Shown: one piece after another, positions 7,707 through 17,133 of the stretch
Position numbering within the stretch: the stretch's first letter is position 1
Layout: the number at the start of each line of letters is the position of its first letter
Assembly: GCA_001464055.1 (NCBI GenBank)
Contig: LNET01000086.1
Span: forward strand, 1 to 57,785
Source of the DNA: Burkholderiales bacterium Ga0077543
GTDB taxonomy: Bacteria; Pseudomonadota; Gammaproteobacteria; Burkholderiales; Burkholderiaceae_C
Length of the DNA stretch: 57,785 nt
Direction of reading: 5' to 3'
The notes under the pieces: generated by a model
Database searches by the model: none
What the model was told of the DNA's origin: nothing
What the model saw: the letters and a program-made list of their open reading frames with translations, nothing else
Position numbers and translations under genes: made by a program

Positions 7707-9065
7707 ATGACCACACCTTTTCATCGCGTGCTGATCGCCAATCGCGGCGAAATTGCAGTGCGGGTGCAGCGCGCCTGCCGCGAACTCGGGCTGGAGACCG
7801 TCCAGGTCTACTCCGAAGCCGATCGGGATTCCATGGCCGTGCGCATGGCCGACCGCTCGGTGTGCATCGGACCTCCACGCGCGAGCGACAGCTATCTGCG
7901 CGCCGACATGGTGATCTCGGCGGCCCTGTCGCAAGGCGCCGGTGCGATCCATCCAGGCTATGGCTTCCTGTCCGAGAACGCAGCCTTCGCGCGCCAGTGC
8001 GGCGAAGCAGGCGTCACGTTCATCGGCCCCTCGCACGAGGTCATCTCGATGATGGGCGACAAGGCCATGGCCAGGCGCATGGCAGAGGAAGCCGGCGTGC
8101 CCACCACGCCAGGATCGAAGGGCACGCTGGCCAGCGCCGCCCTGGCCCAGGCTGCTGCAGACGCCATCGGCTACCCCGTGATCCTGAAGGCCGCTGCCGG
8201 CGGCGGCGGTCGCGGCATGCGCGTGGTGAAGCATGCGCAAGAGCTGCCGCTGCACTTCGAGCAGGCCTCGCGCGAGGCCAAGGCAGCCTTCGGCGACGGC
8301 TCGATGTACGTCGAGAAGTACCTGACCCGCATCCGCCACGTCGAGATCCAGGTGCTGTCCGACGGCGAGACCGTGCTGCACCTGGGCGAACGCGACTGTT
8401 CGGTGCAGCGTCGCAACCAGAAGCTGATGGAAGAGAGCCCGTCGCCCGCGCTGGACGAGACGGTGCGAGCCGAGATCGGCGAAGCCGCCGTACGGCTGTG
8501 CCGGCACGTCGGCTACACCAGCGCCGGCACCATCGAGTGCATCCTCGACCCGGCGAGCGGCCAGTTCTACTTCATGGAGATGAACACCCGCGTGCAGGTC
8601 GAGCACCCCGTGACGGAACTCGTGACCGGCGTGGACATCGTCAAGGAACAGATCCGCATCGCGCAGGGAAACAAGCTGTCGCTGCGCCAGGCCGACATCC
8701 AGATGCGCGGCCACGCCATCGAATGCCGCATCAATGCCGAAGACCCGCAGGCGAACTTCGCACCCTGCCCCGGCCTGATCGAGGAATTGCACTTTCCCGG
8801 CGGGCCAGGCGTGCGGGTGGACTCGCACATCTACAGCGGCTATCGCGTCCCGCCCAACTACGACTCGCTGCTGGCCAAGATCATCACCTGGGGTGTCGAC
8901 CGCCACGAGGCCACGGCACGCATGCGGCGCGCCCTGCAGGAGTTGCGGGTGGGGGGTGTCCAGACCACGGCAGCCTTCCACGAAAGGCTGCTGCAGACAG
9001 AGCAATTCCGCCGCGGTGATATCCACACCCGTTTCGTGGAAGACGACATGATGGAGCCCCGATGA
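7707..9065 (+). CDS. Biotin carboxylase subunit (AccC-like)
   Basis: 452 residues, normal for biotin carboxylase. Seen in order: N-terminal HRVLIANRGEIAVRVQRACR, the ATP-grasp glycine loop AAAGGGGRGMRVV, the HLGERDCSVQRRNQKLMEE block, MEMNTRVQVEHPVTE and the C-terminal ECRINAEDP. It uses ATP and bicarbonate to carboxylate biotin on the carrier encoded 10 bases upstream. The ATG at 7707 starts at MTTPFHRVLIANRGE, the standard position. The stop overlaps the next gene's ATG (ATGA), so carboxylase and carboxyltransferase are translationally coupled. Confidence 0.93.
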   Translation: MTTPFHRVLIANRGEIAVRVQRACRELGLETVQVYSEADRDSMAVRMADRSVCIGPPRASDSYLRADMVISAALSQGAGAIHPGYGFLSENAAFARQCGEAGVTFIGPSHEVISMMGDKAMARRMAEEAGVPTTPGSKGTLASAALAQAAADAIGYPVILKAAAGGGGRGMRVVKHAQELPLHFEQASREAKAAFGDGSMYVEKYLTRIRHVEIQVLSDGETVLHLGERDCSVQRRNQKLMEESPSPALDETVRAEIGEAAVRLCRHVGYTSAGTIECILDPASGQFYFMEMNTRVQVEHPVTELVTGVDIVKEQIRIAQGNKLSLRQADIQMRGHAIECRINAEDPQANFAPCPGLIEELHFPGGPGVRVDSHIYSGYRVPPNYDSLLAKIITWGVDRHEATARMRRALQELRVGGVQTTAAFHERLLQTEQFRRGDIHTRFVEDDMMEPR

Positions 9066-10522
9066 AACAGCCCGGCCAGCGCCGTTTCGGCCTGATCGAC
9101 GTGACCCTGCGCGACGGGCACCAGTGCCTGTGGTCGACCCGCATGACGACGGCAATGATGACGCCCATCATCGATGCCATCGACCGCAGCGGCTATGCCT
9201 ACCTGAACATCATGGGCGGGGCGGTGTTCGACGTGTGCGTGCGCTTCCTGCACGAGAACCCCTGGGAACGCCTGAAGTTACTGTCGTCGCGCTTCTCGAC
9301 GCCCTGTGACCTGCTCACGCGCGGCCAGAGCCTCTACACCTTCGAGCTCTTTCCCGACGATCTGGTCGAGCTGAACTCGCGCGTGGTCGCGCGCCAGGGC
9401 ATCAAGGTGCTGACCGTGTACGACGCCCTGAACGACAACCGCAACATCGAGTCGTCGGTGCGGTCGGGGCGCGCTGCCGGCATGCTCATCAACGCGATGA
9501 TCACCTACACCCTGTCGCCGGTGCACACCGACGCCTACTTCGTCGAGCGGGCGCGGGAACTGGTTGGCATGCAGGCCGACTTCATCTCGGTGAAGGACCC
9601 GACGGGTCTGCTGACCCCTGAACGCGCCAGGACCTTGTTCCCTGCGCTGATCGAGGCGGCCGGCACGGTGCCGATGCAGTTGCATTCGCACTGCCAGTCT
9701 GGCCTGGCCCCCGAGGTCTACCAGGTGGCCGTCGAGTGTGGCTTTGCCTTCGGCTACACGGCTGCCCGACCGCTTGCCAACGGAGCCTCGCTGCCGTCGA
9801 CCGAGGAGATAGACGAGCGCGCCTGCGCGCTGGGCGTTGCCACGGGCATCGACCGCTCTGCGCTGGCGGAGGTTTCCGACTACTTCAGCTGGATCGCCGT
9901 GCGCGAGGGCAAGCCGACCGGCAAGGTGGCCAGGTACGACCCGGCGCTGTACGAGCACCAGGTGCCGGGGGGAATGATCTCCAACCTGCACTCGCAGCTG
10001 GAGGCGATGCAGATCGGTCATCGCCTACCGGAGATCCTGGAGGAAGCCGCGCGCGTGCGCTGCGACCTGGGCTACCCGATCCTGGTGAGCCCATTCGCCC
10101 AGTACATCATCACCCAGGCCGTGCTCAACGTCGTGCAGGGCGAGCGCTACAAGACCGTGCCCGACGAGGTGCGGAAGTACGCCCAGGGCTACTACGGCAG
10201 GCTGGCTGCCAGGCCTTGCGAGGCCTTTCTGGGACGAGCCGCCATCGACCCGGGTGCGGCCGCCGACCGGCGCGCTGCAGAACACCTCGAACCGGCTTTG
10301 CCACGTCTGCGACGCGAGTGCGGCCCGAAGGTCACCGACGAGGAACTGCTGCTGCGTGCCTTCTACGACAAGGAACTGCTGGCGCCGCTGGACAGGCCGC
10401 GGCCGGCCTACCGGTACCGCACATCACCGCTGGCCGAACTGATCCATTGGGCCGGCAGCCGCACCGACCTGGGCCACACCCGCATTCGCTTCGGCGGCAC
10501 GGAAATCAGCTTCGCACCCTGA
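9062..10522 (+). CDS. Carboxyltransferase subunit, pyruvate carboxylase/transcarboxylase 5S type
   Basis: 486 residues, an HMGL-like TIM barrel plus the conserved C-terminal PYC/OADA region. The catalytic landmarks are present but altered: DVTLRDGHQ (Asp13, Arg17, His20, Gln21) where pyruvate enzymes have RDAHQ, SVKDPTG with Lys178 at the carbamylated lysine site, and metal-ligand LHSHCQSG (His208, His210) where the family has HTHDTSG. The C-terminal segment GGMISNLHSQL is normal. 5S-type enzymes transfer carboxyl from biotin to the methyl group next to a ketone, as in pyruvate to oxaloacetate. With BKACE genes on both sides I infer a different ketone substrate giving a beta-keto acid. Confidence 0.88.
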   Translation: MKQPGQRRFGLIDVTLRDGHQCLWSTRMTTAMMTPIIDAIDRSGYAYLNIMGGAVFDVCVRFLHENPWERLKLLSSRFSTPCDLLTRGQSLYTFELFPDDLVELNSRVVARQGIKVLTVYDALNDNRNIESSVRSGRAAGMLINAMITYTLSPVHTDAYFVERARELVGMQADFISVKDPTGLLTPERARTLFPALIEAAGTVPMQLHSHCQSGLAPEVYQVAVECGFAFGYTAARPLANGASLPSTEEIDERACALGVATGIDRSALAEVSDYFSWIAVREGKPTGKVARYDPALYEHQVPGGMISNLHSQLEAMQIGHRLPEILEEAARVRCDLGYPILVSPFAQYIITQAVLNVVQGERYKTVPDEVRKYAQGYYGRLAARPCEAFLGRAAIDPGAAADRRAAEHLEPALPRLRRECGPKVTDEELLLRAFYDKELLAPLDRPRPAYRYRTSPLAELIHWAGSRTDLGHTRIRFGGTEISFAP

Positions 10523-10582
10523 GTTGCATCAGGGCCTGACGCCGGCAACGACCGGCACCTTTGAACCAGCAAGGAGACAAGC

Positions 10583-11482
10583 ATGAGACCGGACGTCACC
10601 AAGACCAACAAGGTCGTGATCACTGTTGCCACCACCGGCGGTCTGCACGGCAAGGAAGCGAACCCGCGCCTGCCCGAACAGCCCGAAGAAATAGTGCGAG
10701 CCATGAAGGAGTGCTACGAGGGTGGCGCCACCATTGCCCACATCCACGTTCGCGACGCGAACGGTGTCACCTCCAGTGACCTCGGCATCTACCGCGAGGT
10801 GCTGGCCGGCATCCACGAACAGTGCCCGGGGATGATCACGCAAGTGGGCAACGGCATCGGCGTGCGCTACACGCGCGGCCACAAGCTCCCGGGGGAAGGC
10901 TTCTCGCAGGCCGAGCGCATGCGGCTGCTCGACCTGGACCCGCGCCCGGACATGCTCACCGTCAACGCCGGCACGTTCCACTTCGTGCACCGGACGACGG
11001 AGTTCCTATTCAACAACTCCAAGGCCTGGAACACGGAGTTCATCGAGGGCTGCAACGAGCGCCACATCCACAACGAGCTGGAGGTCTATGACCTGAGCCA
11101 CATCGAGAACATGCTCAAGCTCAAGGCCTCTGGCGTGATCAAGGGCCAGATGCACTTCAGCCTGGTTCTGGGCATCGATGGCGGCATTCCGGCGACGCCG
11201 CAGAACCTGATGACCATGGTCGACGCCCTGCCCGAGGGCAGCAGCTGGCAGGTGGTGTGCATCGGCAAGCACCAGGTTCCCCTGTCGACCATGGTCCTGG
11301 CCATGGGCGGCAACATCAGGATGGGCTTCGAGGACAACGTCTACTACCGCCATGGCCAGCTCGCCGACAGCAACCGGCAGCTCCTCGACCGTGCGGTGCG
11401 GCTGTGCCGTGAACTCGATCGCGAGGTGGCCAACTGCGCCGAAGCCCGAGAGATCATGGGCATTCCCCAGCGACAGCACTGA
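10583..11482 (+). CDS. Beta-keto acid cleavage enzyme (BKACE, DUF849), copy 2
   Basis: 299 residues with AAGGAG just upstream of the ATG. BKACE marks: VVITVATTGGLHGKEANP, zinc motif IAHIHVRDANG with His53 and His55, MITQVGNG, the acidic ELEVYDLSH motif and a C-terminal CIGKHQVPLSTMVLAMGGN region. It follows the carboxyltransferase by 60 bases in the same orientation, so the keto acid made by the carboxylase is a natural candidate substrate. Known family chemistry: beta-keto acid plus acetyl-CoA gives acetoacetate plus an acyl-CoA. The specificity-determining residues cannot be assigned by eye. Confidence 0.92.
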   Translation: MRPDVTKTNKVVITVATTGGLHGKEANPRLPEQPEEIVRAMKECYEGGATIAHIHVRDANGVTSSDLGIYREVLAGIHEQCPGMITQVGNGIGVRYTRGHKLPGEGFSQAERMRLLDLDPRPDMLTVNAGTFHFVHRTTEFLFNNSKAWNTEFIEGCNERHIHNELEVYDLSHIENMLKLKASGVIKGQMHFSLVLGIDGGIPATPQNLMTMVDALPEGSSWQVVCIGKHQVPLSTMVLAMGGNIRMGFEDNVYYRHGQLADSNRQLLDRAVRLCRELDREVANCAEAREIMGIPQRQH

Positions 11483-11499
11483 GCCGGACGGTCGATCGC

Positions 11500-13436
11500 A
11501 TGAGTGCACTGTCCATGACCGATCCGACCCTGCAGGCCCGACTCAGCCGCTGGCTGCGCCGGAGCAACGGCATCGTCGGCCTGGCGCTGACCGTCTGGGT
11601 CACCGCGGCTTTGTTCGGTCTGGTTCGAAGCTCATCGCTGCACTATGCGATCTTCGTGTTCGCCTGCATGTTCATGGCCGGCCTGGCCGCGATCCGCGCC
11701 CCGATCGACATGCGCATCGTCGACCCCGGCTATCGCTGGTTCGGGCTGCGCATGGGCTTGTCGCTGTTCGGCTTCCTGCTGGCATCCGCCGGCGGCCTGT
11801 ACATCGCCATCCATGCCGGCCGCCTGGAAGTCGAGGCCCCATTCTTCGCCCAGACCGACATGCTCGTGGGCTACGGCTTCACCCTGGGCGTGCTGATCCT
11901 GACCTGGCTGCACTGGGGTGCGGTGATGACGCTCATGGTGGCCGCGTCGATCGTCTACTTCTTCTTCGGCCACCTGCTCGAGAGCCCCCTGCTGTCGCAC
12001 CCCAGGTACGAGCCCGAGTTCGTCATGAACTACATCGGCCTGGGCACGACGCAGGGCTTCTTCTGGTTTGCACAGACCGCGGTCGACGACATCTACTATC
12101 TGGTGCTGTATGCGTCGGTGCTGCTGGGCATCGGCATGCTGGCGGCGATCCTCGAATTGGGCAAGGCCCTGGGCAACCGCGTACCCGGCGGCGCCGCCGG
12201 CACCGCCGTGCTGGGCAGCGGCGCGGTCTCCATGGTCATGGGAGTGGCCGTGTCCAACGTGGTCCTCACCGGACGCATGACGATCCCGATGATGAAGCGC
12301 TATGGCTACTCGCCTGCAATGGCCGGCGCCATTGAGGCCGCAGCCTCCACCTCCGGGCAGATCATGCCCCCGGTCCTGGGGTCGCCGCCTTCATGATCGC
12401 CAGCTTCCTGTCGATGAAGTACATCGACGTGGCCAAGGCTGCGGTGATTCCCGGCATGCTCTTCATGACAGGCGTGAGCATCGCGATCATCGTCTATGCC
12501 AAGCGGCACCGCCTGGCCAAGCTGAACGAGGTCGTCGACAAGCAGATCATCTTCCGCACGCTGCCGGCATTCCTGGTCTCGTTCGCTGTCGTGTGCTGGA
12601 TGCTCGTCAACCTGTACTCGCCGTCCTCCGCGGGTCTGACGGGCTGCGTGGTGGCGCTCGTGCTGTCGATGTTCCAGGGCAAGTGGCGCCCCACCGGCTC
12701 GCAACTCGGGCTCGCGCTCGAGGAAGGCCTGGAGATGATGGCCGTGCTGGGCTTGCTGCTGATCGCGATCGGCCCGCTCGGGCAGGCCTTCCTGACCACC
12801 GGTGTGTCGAACCGGCTGGGCATCTGGCTGTCTGGCACCCTGCCCGACAGCCAACTGCTGCTGCTGATCGGCGCGGCCGTCCTGTCGATCATTCTCGGCA
12901 TGGGTCTGCCCACACCCGTGGCCTACCTGGTGGTGGCCTTGTCGATCGTGCCCTTGCTGCAGAGTGCCGGGGTCAAGCCGCTGCTGGCGCACTACTTCGT
13001 CTTCTACTTCGCCGTGTACTCGGCCTTGACGCCCCCCGTGGCGGTAGCCGTGCTGGCGGCAGCCAAGATCGCCGGCGCCCGCTACATGGAAACCGCCAAG
13101 GAATCCATGAAGCTGGCGGCCTCGACCTTCATCATCCCCTTTGCCTTCGTCTACCGGCCGCAGTTGCTGGACTTCCCGAATGTCGGCTGGAACGTGGTTC
13201 CGCCGCTGGTGGAGGTGCTGCTGATCCAGTGGACCAGCTCGATCGCCCTGTTCGGCCACTTCCGGCGCGAGTTGCACCCGATGGAGTCGGCGCTGTTCGG
13301 TGCCGCGACTCTGGTTGGGTACTGGGCGATGGTTCACGAATCGATCAACACGACTTACGTGTTCCTCGGCGCTGTCGGGCTGGCGATGTCCGTCGTCTTG
13401 ATCAGGCGCCCTGGCCCGAAGCCGCTTCCCAGCTGA
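11500..13436 (+). pseudogene. TRAP transporter fused permease (4TM/12TM, TAXI-associated), frameshifted
   Basis: Two adjacent frames make one TRAP permease of about 645 residues. Part one (11500-12396) holds the DctQ-like N-terminal helices and the start of the large subunit, ending at SGQIMPPVLG. Part two (from about 12382 to 13436) continues with AAFMIASFLSMKYIDVAKAA and the remaining helices, including LSIILGMGLPTPVAY. Adding one G to the GGGG run at 12378-12381 restores the family motif as PPVLGVAAFMIA. The defect is either a homopolymer sequencing error or a recent inactivating deletion. The TAXI protein of the same system follows directly. Confidence 0.85.
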
Positions 13437-13518
13437 CCCGGATGCACCGCAGGGCCGTCCAGGCCCTAGGCGACTTTCTAGGTCTTCCTTTCACCACTGC
13501 CATCCGACAGGAGACAAC

Positions 13519-14610
13519 ATGAGACCAGCAGTTATGACATTCCGGGCCTGGACCCTAGGCGCGATGATCGCAGCCAGCACCCTGCTGGCTGCGCCTCAGG
13601 CGGCCCATGCCCAGGCCAAACCGCCGATCATGGTGCCGGTGTTGCTGTGCCCATGGGGCTGCGGCAACACCGAGACCGAGACGATGCTGATGAACGCGAT
13701 GATCCGCGACGGCAGCCCGGTGACGCTGCTGCCGCAGGAGACACCCGGCTACATGTACAACGTCCGGGAGATGAACAATGAGAAGAACTGGAAGACCACC
13801 GTCTTCGGCACCGAGGACGCCGTGCTGCAACTAGCCATGAAGTGGGGCGGCACCCCTGAAATGAAGGAGTTCATCCCGGCCAAGCTGCCGGTCAAGTTCC
13901 AGCTGCTGTATGGCGACGCCTGGTGGGGCCAGGGCAAGTTCTTCGTCACCTTCGATCCGAAGATCAAGACCCCGGCCGACTTCAAGGGCAAGCGCATCGG
14001 CCTGGGCCTGCGGGGGCAGAGCGACTGGGGTGTCTTCGCCCGCATGATCCTGGAACACGGCTACGGCATCACACCCGACAACGCCGACATCCGGCACCTG
14101 ACACCGGCCGCGCTGACGCAGCAGCTGATCGACGGCGCGGTCGACGTGGCGATCACGCCCTTCGCCACCGAACCGAGCCTGAAGGAATGGATGATTCCGG
14201 CGCTGGTGCGGCAGCTGGAAGCATCGCCCAAGCCCTTGCTCTACATCTCAGTGACGAAGGAAGCGATGGACAAGGTCAACGCAAAGTTCGGCACCACCTT
14301 CCTGCACGTCAACCTGCCGGCTGGCACGCTGCCCAAGCAAACCGGAGTGCTGGGTTCCGGCGTCGTCCGGGGCTTCAAGGCGGTGCACCCCAGCTTCTCG
14401 GAGGAAGCGGCCTATCACATCATCATGGCCGTCGCCAAGCATGCGCCAAAGATGCGTGACCTGCATCCGCTGTGGAAGATCTGGTCGCCCGACCTGATGC
14501 TGCACGGCCTGTCCGACGAGAACGTGCACCCCGGCGCCAAGCGGGCCTATGTGGAACTGGGCTGGTGGGACAAGACCAAGCAGTTCCCGCCCATGACCTA
14601 TCCCCAGTGA
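13519..14610 (+). CDS. TAXI family TRAP transporter solute-binding protein
   Basis: 363 residues with a CAGGAGA ribosome site. The signal peptide is clear: basic start, hydrophobic LGAMIAASTLLAAPQAAHAQA, cleavage after AHA near residue 30. The mature part has the TAXI-type periplasmic binding fold: an early LLCPWGCGNTETETMLMN segment, KTPADFKGKRIGLGLRGQSDWG, and the hinge region with ITPFATEPSLKEW. It would deliver the substrate to the fused permease upstream. TAXI proteins bind small organic acids or amino acids; the ligand is not readable here. Confidence 0.85.
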   Translation: MRPAVMTFRAWTLGAMIAASTLLAAPQAAHAQAKPPIMVPVLLCPWGCGNTETETMLMNAMIRDGSPVTLLPQETPGYMYNVREMNNEKNWKTTVFGTEDAVLQLAMKWGGTPEMKEFIPAKLPVKFQLLYGDAWWGQGKFFVTFDPKIKTPADFKGKRIGLGLRGQSDWGVFARMILEHGYGITPDNADIRHLTPAALTQQLIDGAVDVAITPFATEPSLKEWMIPALVRQLEASPKPLLYISVTKEAMDKVNAKFGTTFLHVNLPAGTLPKQTGVLGSGVVRGFKAVHPSFSEEAAYHIIMAVAKHAPKMRDLHPLWKIWSPDLMLHGLSDENVHPGAKRAYVELGWWDKTKQFPPMTYPQ

Positions 14611-14663
14611 TCGACAGGCACCTGCCCGGTCCGCGAACGGGCAGGTCGAATCGGGAGTCCAGC

Positions 14664-15410
14664 ATGCAGGTCAGCCTCGAAGGAAAGGTGGCTCTCGTCA
14701 CGGGAGCCGCGCGTGGCATCGGAGCGGCCATCGCAACGCGCCTGGACGAAGCCGGCTGCCTCGTCTGGGTTGCAGACATCGACGAGCCGGCGGCACGCAA
14801 CACGGCCGGCGTGCTGCGCCAGGGCCTGGCACTGGGCCTGGACGTCTGCGACCGCGTCGGACTGGCGGTTGCCGCGGAAGCGCTCAAGCAGCGACACGGA
14901 GGGCTCGACATCCTGGTGAACAACGCCGGGCTGGCCACCTTCGGACGCCACGACACCACCTCGGCAGCGGCCTTCGACAGGCTGCTGGCGGTCAATGTCG
15001 GCGGCATCTACAACACCGTGCTCGCGCTCGCGCCGCTGATGCGCGGGCGGCGCGGTGCGTCCATCGTCAATCTCTCGTCCGTCTCGCACGAACGTGGAGG
15101 CGGTTCTCTGGGTAATGTCTGGTACGGTGCGACCAAGGCTGCGGTGGTCTCGCTGACCAAGGGTCTGGCCCGCGAATTGGGGCCCGATGGCATTCGCGTC
15201 AACGCCATTGCCCCAGGCGTCATGGACACCGAACTCGTGCGGGACCTGCTGACGCCGGAAGTCAGGGCCTCGGCGATCAAGCGCTTTCCGCTGGGCCGGT
15301 TTGCCGAGCCCGACGACGTCGCCAGGCTCGTGGCCTTCCTGGTGTCGGACTGCGCGGACTTCGTCAGCGGGCAGACCGTGGCCGTGGACGGCGGCTTCCT
15401 GGCGACCTGA
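14664..15410 (+). CDS. Short-chain dehydrogenase/reductase (SDR, classical)
   Basis: 248 residues, standard for classical SDRs, with GGGAG upstream of ATG 14664. Cofactor motif TGAARGIG near the N-terminus, Asp after the second strand (VADIDE) suggesting NAD(H) preference, NNAG, catalytic Ser in NLSSVSH and YGATK for Tyr-x-x-x-Lys, and the C-terminal SGQTVAVDGGF. Placed after the TAXI gene in the carboxylase operon. I infer that it oxidises a secondary alcohol to the ketone acted on by the carboxylase; the substrate is not known. Confidence 0.9.
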   Translation: MQVSLEGKVALVTGAARGIGAAIATRLDEAGCLVWVADIDEPAARNTAGVLRQGLALGLDVCDRVGLAVAAEALKQRHGGLDILVNNAGLATFGRHDTTSAAAFDRLLAVNVGGIYNTVLALAPLMRGRRGASIVNLSSVSHERGGGSLGNVWYGATKAAVVSLTKGLARELGPDGIRVNAIAPGVMDTELVRDLLTPEVRASAIKRFPLGRFAEPDDVARLVAFLVSDCADFVSGQTVAVDGGFLAT

Positions 15411-15424
15411 GGAAGGACCTCGAG

Positions 15425-16123
15425 GTGCTCCTCTACGACCTGGCCGGCGCCGACGACCGGCTTCGCTTCAGCCCCTACTGCTGGCGTGTCCGGCTGGCAC
15501 TGGCGCACAAGGGGCTGCCCGTCGAGACGCGCCCGTGGCGGCTGACCGACCAGGAAGCCATCGCCTTCAGCGGTCAGGGCCTGGTGCCGGTGCTCGTGGA
15601 TGGACAGCGTACCGTGCACGACAGCTGGCAGATTGCCTGCCACCTGGAAGACACCCACCCGGACCGGCCTTCGCTCTTCGGTGGGGCGGCTGGTCGCGCC
15701 TACGCGCAGTTCCTGGACCGCTGGTACGAACACACCCTACGGCCGGTCTTGCCGCGCCTGGTGTTGCTGCAGGCCCATGCCGCCGTGCACGAGCGCGACC
15801 GCGGCTACTTCCGCTCATCACGCGAAGCGCGCTTCGGAAATCGGCCACTCGAGGAAGCCGCATATACGACCGCGCAAGGCCAGGCCCTGATGGCCCAGGC
15901 CCTGACCCCGGTGCGCGAGGTGCTGGCGCGCAGCCCCTACCTCGGCGGATCGGACCTGGGTTATGCCGACTACATCGTCTTCAGCGGCTTCCAGCAGGCC
16001 CGTGTGCTGGGCGTCGCGGCCCTGGCGGATTCCGACCCGATGCAGGCATGGCTGCAACGCATGCTGAATGCCCACGACGGCCTGGCCCGCCAGGCCTGGG
16101 TGCTGCCCGCAGCAGCGGCCTGA
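15425..16123 (+). CDS. Glutathione S-transferase family protein, LigE/LigF (beta-etherase)-like
   Basis: 232 residues from a GTG start 14 bases after the SDR stop, with AAGGA upstream. The N-terminal thioredoxin-like domain has FSPYCWRVRLALAHKGL, the arrangement of LigE-type glutathione-dependent etherases, then LVPVLVDGQRTVHDSWQIACHLE, the glutathione-contacting cis-Pro and SW-I region. The C-terminal half is the helical GST domain. It is the last gene of the plus-strand operon. It could cleave an ether or thioether, or protect against a reactive intermediate. Confidence 0.85.
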   Translation: MLLYDLAGADDRLRFSPYCWRVRLALAHKGLPVETRPWRLTDQEAIAFSGQGLVPVLVDGQRTVHDSWQIACHLEDTHPDRPSLFGGAAGRAYAQFLDRWYEHTLRPVLPRLVLLQAHAAVHERDRGYFRSSREARFGNRPLEEAAYTTAQGQALMAQALTPVREVLARSPYLGGSDLGYADYIVFSGFQQARVLGVAALADSDPMQAWLQRMLNAHDGLARQAWVLPAAAA

Positions 16124-16158
16124 ACGCCAGGCCGCCGCTGGCCCGACCCCGGCTTCAC

Positions 16159-17133
16159 CTACTCCAGCGTCACGCCGGCATCGCGCACCAGCTTGCCCAG
16201 ACGCACCGCGTCGAAGCGCACCAGCTCACCGAAAGCCTCGGGCGTGCCGCCGACGATGGGCGTTCCCAGCCCTTCCCATTGCTTGCGGATGGCCGGGTCG
16301 GCAAAGATGTCGTTGAACATGGCGTTCAGCCGCCCCACGATCGCTGGCGGTGTCTTGCCGGCCACCGAAATGCCGTGCCAGCCGTAGAAGTCGAAGCCTC
16401 GCAGCACGGTCTCGTCCAGCGTGGGCACGTCGGGCAGCACCGCGCTGCGGACCGTGGTGGTCAGCGCCAGCGGGCGCAGCTTGCCGGCGCGGATGTGCCC
16501 CAGGCTGCTGCCCAGGATGTCGAACATCACGGGGATCTGGTTGCCCATCAGATCGACCAGGGCCGGACCGGCGCCCTTGTAGGGCACGTGCTGCATCGAC
16601 ACCCCCGCAGCCACGTTGAACATCATGCCCACCAGATGCTGCGGCGTGCCGTTGCCGGCCGAAGCGAAGCTCAGCTTGCTCGGGTTGGCCTTCACATAGG
16701 CCATGAACTCCTGAACGTCCTTCACCGGCACCTGCGGGTTGACTTCCAGCACCAGCGGGAACTTCGAGATCTGCAGCACCGGGGCCAGGTCGCGCTGCGG
16801 GTCGTAGGGCATGCTCTTGAACAGGCTGGGGTTGACCGACAAGGGCCCGGGCGAGGCCAGCAGGATGGTCATGCCGTCGGGCGCGGACTTCGCCACCACG
16901 TCGGTGCCGATGTTGCCGCCGGCCCCGGAGCGGTTTTCGACGACCACCGTCATGCCCATGCGCTGCTGCATCGCCGGTGCCAGGATGCGGGCCATCAGGT
17001 CGGTCGGCCCGCCGGGCGGATAAGGCACGACGAAGCGCACGACCTTGTTGTCCTGCGCCCAGGCTGGCATGGCGGCAGCGGCCATGAACGAGGTCAGCAG
17101 GGTGCGCCGCTGGCGGCTGGGCAGGTCATTCAT
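16159..17133 (-). CDS. Bug family tripartite tricarboxylate transporter substrate-binding protein
   Basis: About 324 residues. Signal peptide: RQRRTLLTSFMAAAAMPAWA, possibly Tat-like because of the arginines. Mature Bug marks: VVRFVVPYPPGGPTDLMAR, VVVENRSGAGGNIGTDVVAK, ASAGNGTPQHL, HVPYKGAGPALVDLMGNQI. ATG 17133 (MNDLPSRQRR) is preceded by GAGGAG. It converges with the GST gene 35 bases away. No TctA/TctB membrane genes are in the window, so it is an orphan binding protein, as is common in Burkholderiales. Its upstream region shares an 18-base element with the BKACE promoter. Confidence 0.9.
   Translation of the reverse strand: MNDLPSRQRRTLLTSFMAAAAMPAWAQDNKVVRFVVPYPPGGPTDLMARILAPAMQQRMGMTVVVENRSGAGGNIGTDVVAKSAPDGMTILLASPGPLSVNPSLFKSMPYDPQRDLAPVLQISKFPLVLEVNPQVPVKDVQEFMAYVKANPSKLSFASAGNGTPQHLVGMMFNVAAGVSMQHVPYKGAGPALVDLMGNQIPVMFDILGSSLGHIRAGKLRPLALTTTVRSAVLPDVPTLDETVLRGFDFYGWHGISVAGKTPPAIVGRLNAMFNDIFADPAIRKQWEGLGTPIVGGTPEAFGELVRFDAVRLGKLVRDAGVTLE

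Noticed and set aside
7175..9065. Calling the BCCP and biotin carboxylase the housekeeping acetyl-CoA carboxylase accBC
   Set aside because: They are coupled to a 5S-type carboxyltransferase and BKACE genes, with no accA or accD; a catabolic carboxylase fits better.
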